NCBI GenBank assembly: GCA_963082875.1
Contig: OY720099.1
Span: 5,518,001 to 5,582,000 of the forward strand
Direction: 5' to 3'
Length of the DNA: 64,000 nucleotides
Source: Corella eumyota
Lineage: Eukaryota; Chordata; Ascidiacea; Phlebobranchia; Corellidae
In this document: piece after piece, positions 63,001-64,000 of the stretch
How the letters are laid out: each line of letters begins with the position of its first letter
Position numbering within the stretch: position 1 is the stretch's first letter
Notes under the pieces: generated by a model
What the model was told of the DNA's origin: nothing
Databases searched by the model: none
The model's input: the letters and a program-made list of their open reading frames with translations, nothing else
Translations under genes and position numbers: made by a program

Positions 63001-64000
63001 TAAGCACAACCAGTAAAAATAGGCTAAATAGTGAGTATTTACTTATTAATTGTTGACTAGACAGTCATTTTCGCCAGAATACTTTAGGTTACATTTAACT
63101 AATTTTATGTACATACAGGCAGTCAAGCGTAAAAAGCAGGCAACTTTTTTGTGTATATTAATGGTATTTCTGTTATCAAGTTTTGTTTTTAAACTAATTG
63201 ACCTCGGCTCGGTATCAATATCAAAACAAATTCTAGAATTTTCTTTGTTATAATGTAAATGTGGTATACTTTTTAGCTACAAGTTTAAATGGAAGAGAGG
63301 CTTTAAAAATCTTATTCTAGATTTTATTTTTAGTAATCGCTATTAACAATATTCTGTTTAAAAATAGTCAAATTTTTTTAGGGGGCAAATAGTCATAACT
63401 TAGGTAATTTAAATTCTTTTTTTTTCAATTTTCTAGCCAAGTGATTTTGCGAAAAACGCTAATTTGCTTAAACGAACTAAAATCAGCCGTTTTGCTTTTT
63501 AGGGCCTCAGGTAGCGAGAGAAAAAAAGTTTTCAGATTATTGTAGTTGGTACTTGATAGTATTATTATAGAGTACATGTTGTTTTAATATCTTAAGTTTT
63601 GTAGGCTTTGTTAAAAAAACTAGTCATAAAACGTATTGTATACAGCAGGTAAAAGTTAATAAGTAAATAGTAAACCTTTGATAATAGCAGTGTAGTTGCT
63701 ATTGAAAAAATGAAAAAAAATGCGTTTTTAAGTAATAAGGCTAGGGTATAAGTATTTAACTTTTAAAAAGAACATAAGGCCACATTTAATAGAGTAAGAT
63801 ATAGATTATATATAAAACCAAGCTTATATTTGCCTAACTTCGTAAAAACAGGGAAACTTTTTAAGCAGCAGACTATCAACAAACAGACTTGTTTTTTATT
63901 CCTTTGTTGTCCGTTGAACTTAAACTTTGTTTACTTTTTAGGTCGTTAATTAGTTTATATAAGGATAAGATTGTGTATTTAAACCGAACTGCACATAAAA
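60040..64000. other. AT-rich DNA without recognised genes
   Basis: No coding exon, RNA gene or named repeat recognised. Duplicated GTTTTTTTGGTAGTTGTTT and TTAATCTGTAGATAT motifs lie at 60220-60320. A more CpG-rich patch lies at 60760-60810 (GCAGTCGCGAG, CACGCGTTTCCTATCGCG). The right end is likely upstream or intronic DNA of a gene beyond the window. Confidence 0.45.
62472..62485 (+). promoter_or_regulatory. TATA-box-like sequence
   Basis: TATATATATAAAAG followed about 30 bases later by a more GC-rich TAGCGTCG, the spacing of a TATA box and start site. No coding exon follows within the window, so it is only a candidate. Confidence 0.25.

Noticed and set aside
63050-63253. 67-codon hydrophobic frame near the right end
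   Set aside because: Low complexity, and its start is not supported by any acceptor or promoter-like sequence nearby.

Overview
The window looks like nuclear DNA of an ascidian tunicate, most likely Ciona. It is very AT-rich, genes are split into many short exons by short GT-AG introns, splice acceptors often sit immediately before start codons (as in SL trans-splicing animals), and tRNA-headed SINEs recur. The proteins read as one-to-one chordate orthologues. This identification is inference from gene content and style, not a database match.

Layout. 105-295 (+) is the last exon of a gene entering from the left. 2690-7983 (-) is a ten-exon pancreatic-lipase-family gene. 14859-18046 (-) is an odd-skipped-related (Osr) zinc-finger gene with about 8.8 kb of probable control DNA upstream of it. 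26903-32123 (-) is NRF1 in eleven coding exons. It is head-to-head with 32993-34694 (+), a CCDC153/DRC12 ciliary gene, across a shared promoter of about 0.3 kb. 36294-48594 (+) is cytosolic isoleucyl-tRNA synthetase in 28 coding exons, and 49861-53132 (-) is ACTR1 (centractin) in ten coding exons. I reconstructed these exons by hand; the reading phase closes across every junction given.

The right-hand 11 kb has no recognisable protein gene. It holds a CRE/E-box promoter-like block (54.7-55.3 kb), possible spliced exons, and an unusual cluster of tandem repeat families (55.8-59.4 kb). The families include a two-copy ~330 bp duplication, a row of small hairpins whose stems change in a compensating way, an array of splice-acceptor-like units about 38 bp apart, and a ~31 bp minisatellite. 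A ~470 bp element with ~80 bp terminal inverted repeats follows, and then featureless AT-rich DNA.

Most genes are unrelated housekeeping or developmental genes (lipid digestion, nuclear respiratory transcription, cilium, translation, dynactin). I see no operon. NRF1 and DRC12 are the only pair that appears to share a promoter. SINE copies sit almost wholly in introns, and a second, unidentified short repeat family appears five times within IARS1. The most intriguing non-genic signals are the acceptor array with its hairpin neighbours, the decoy acceptor in IARS1 intron 1, and the CRE-rich block inside lipase intron 5.
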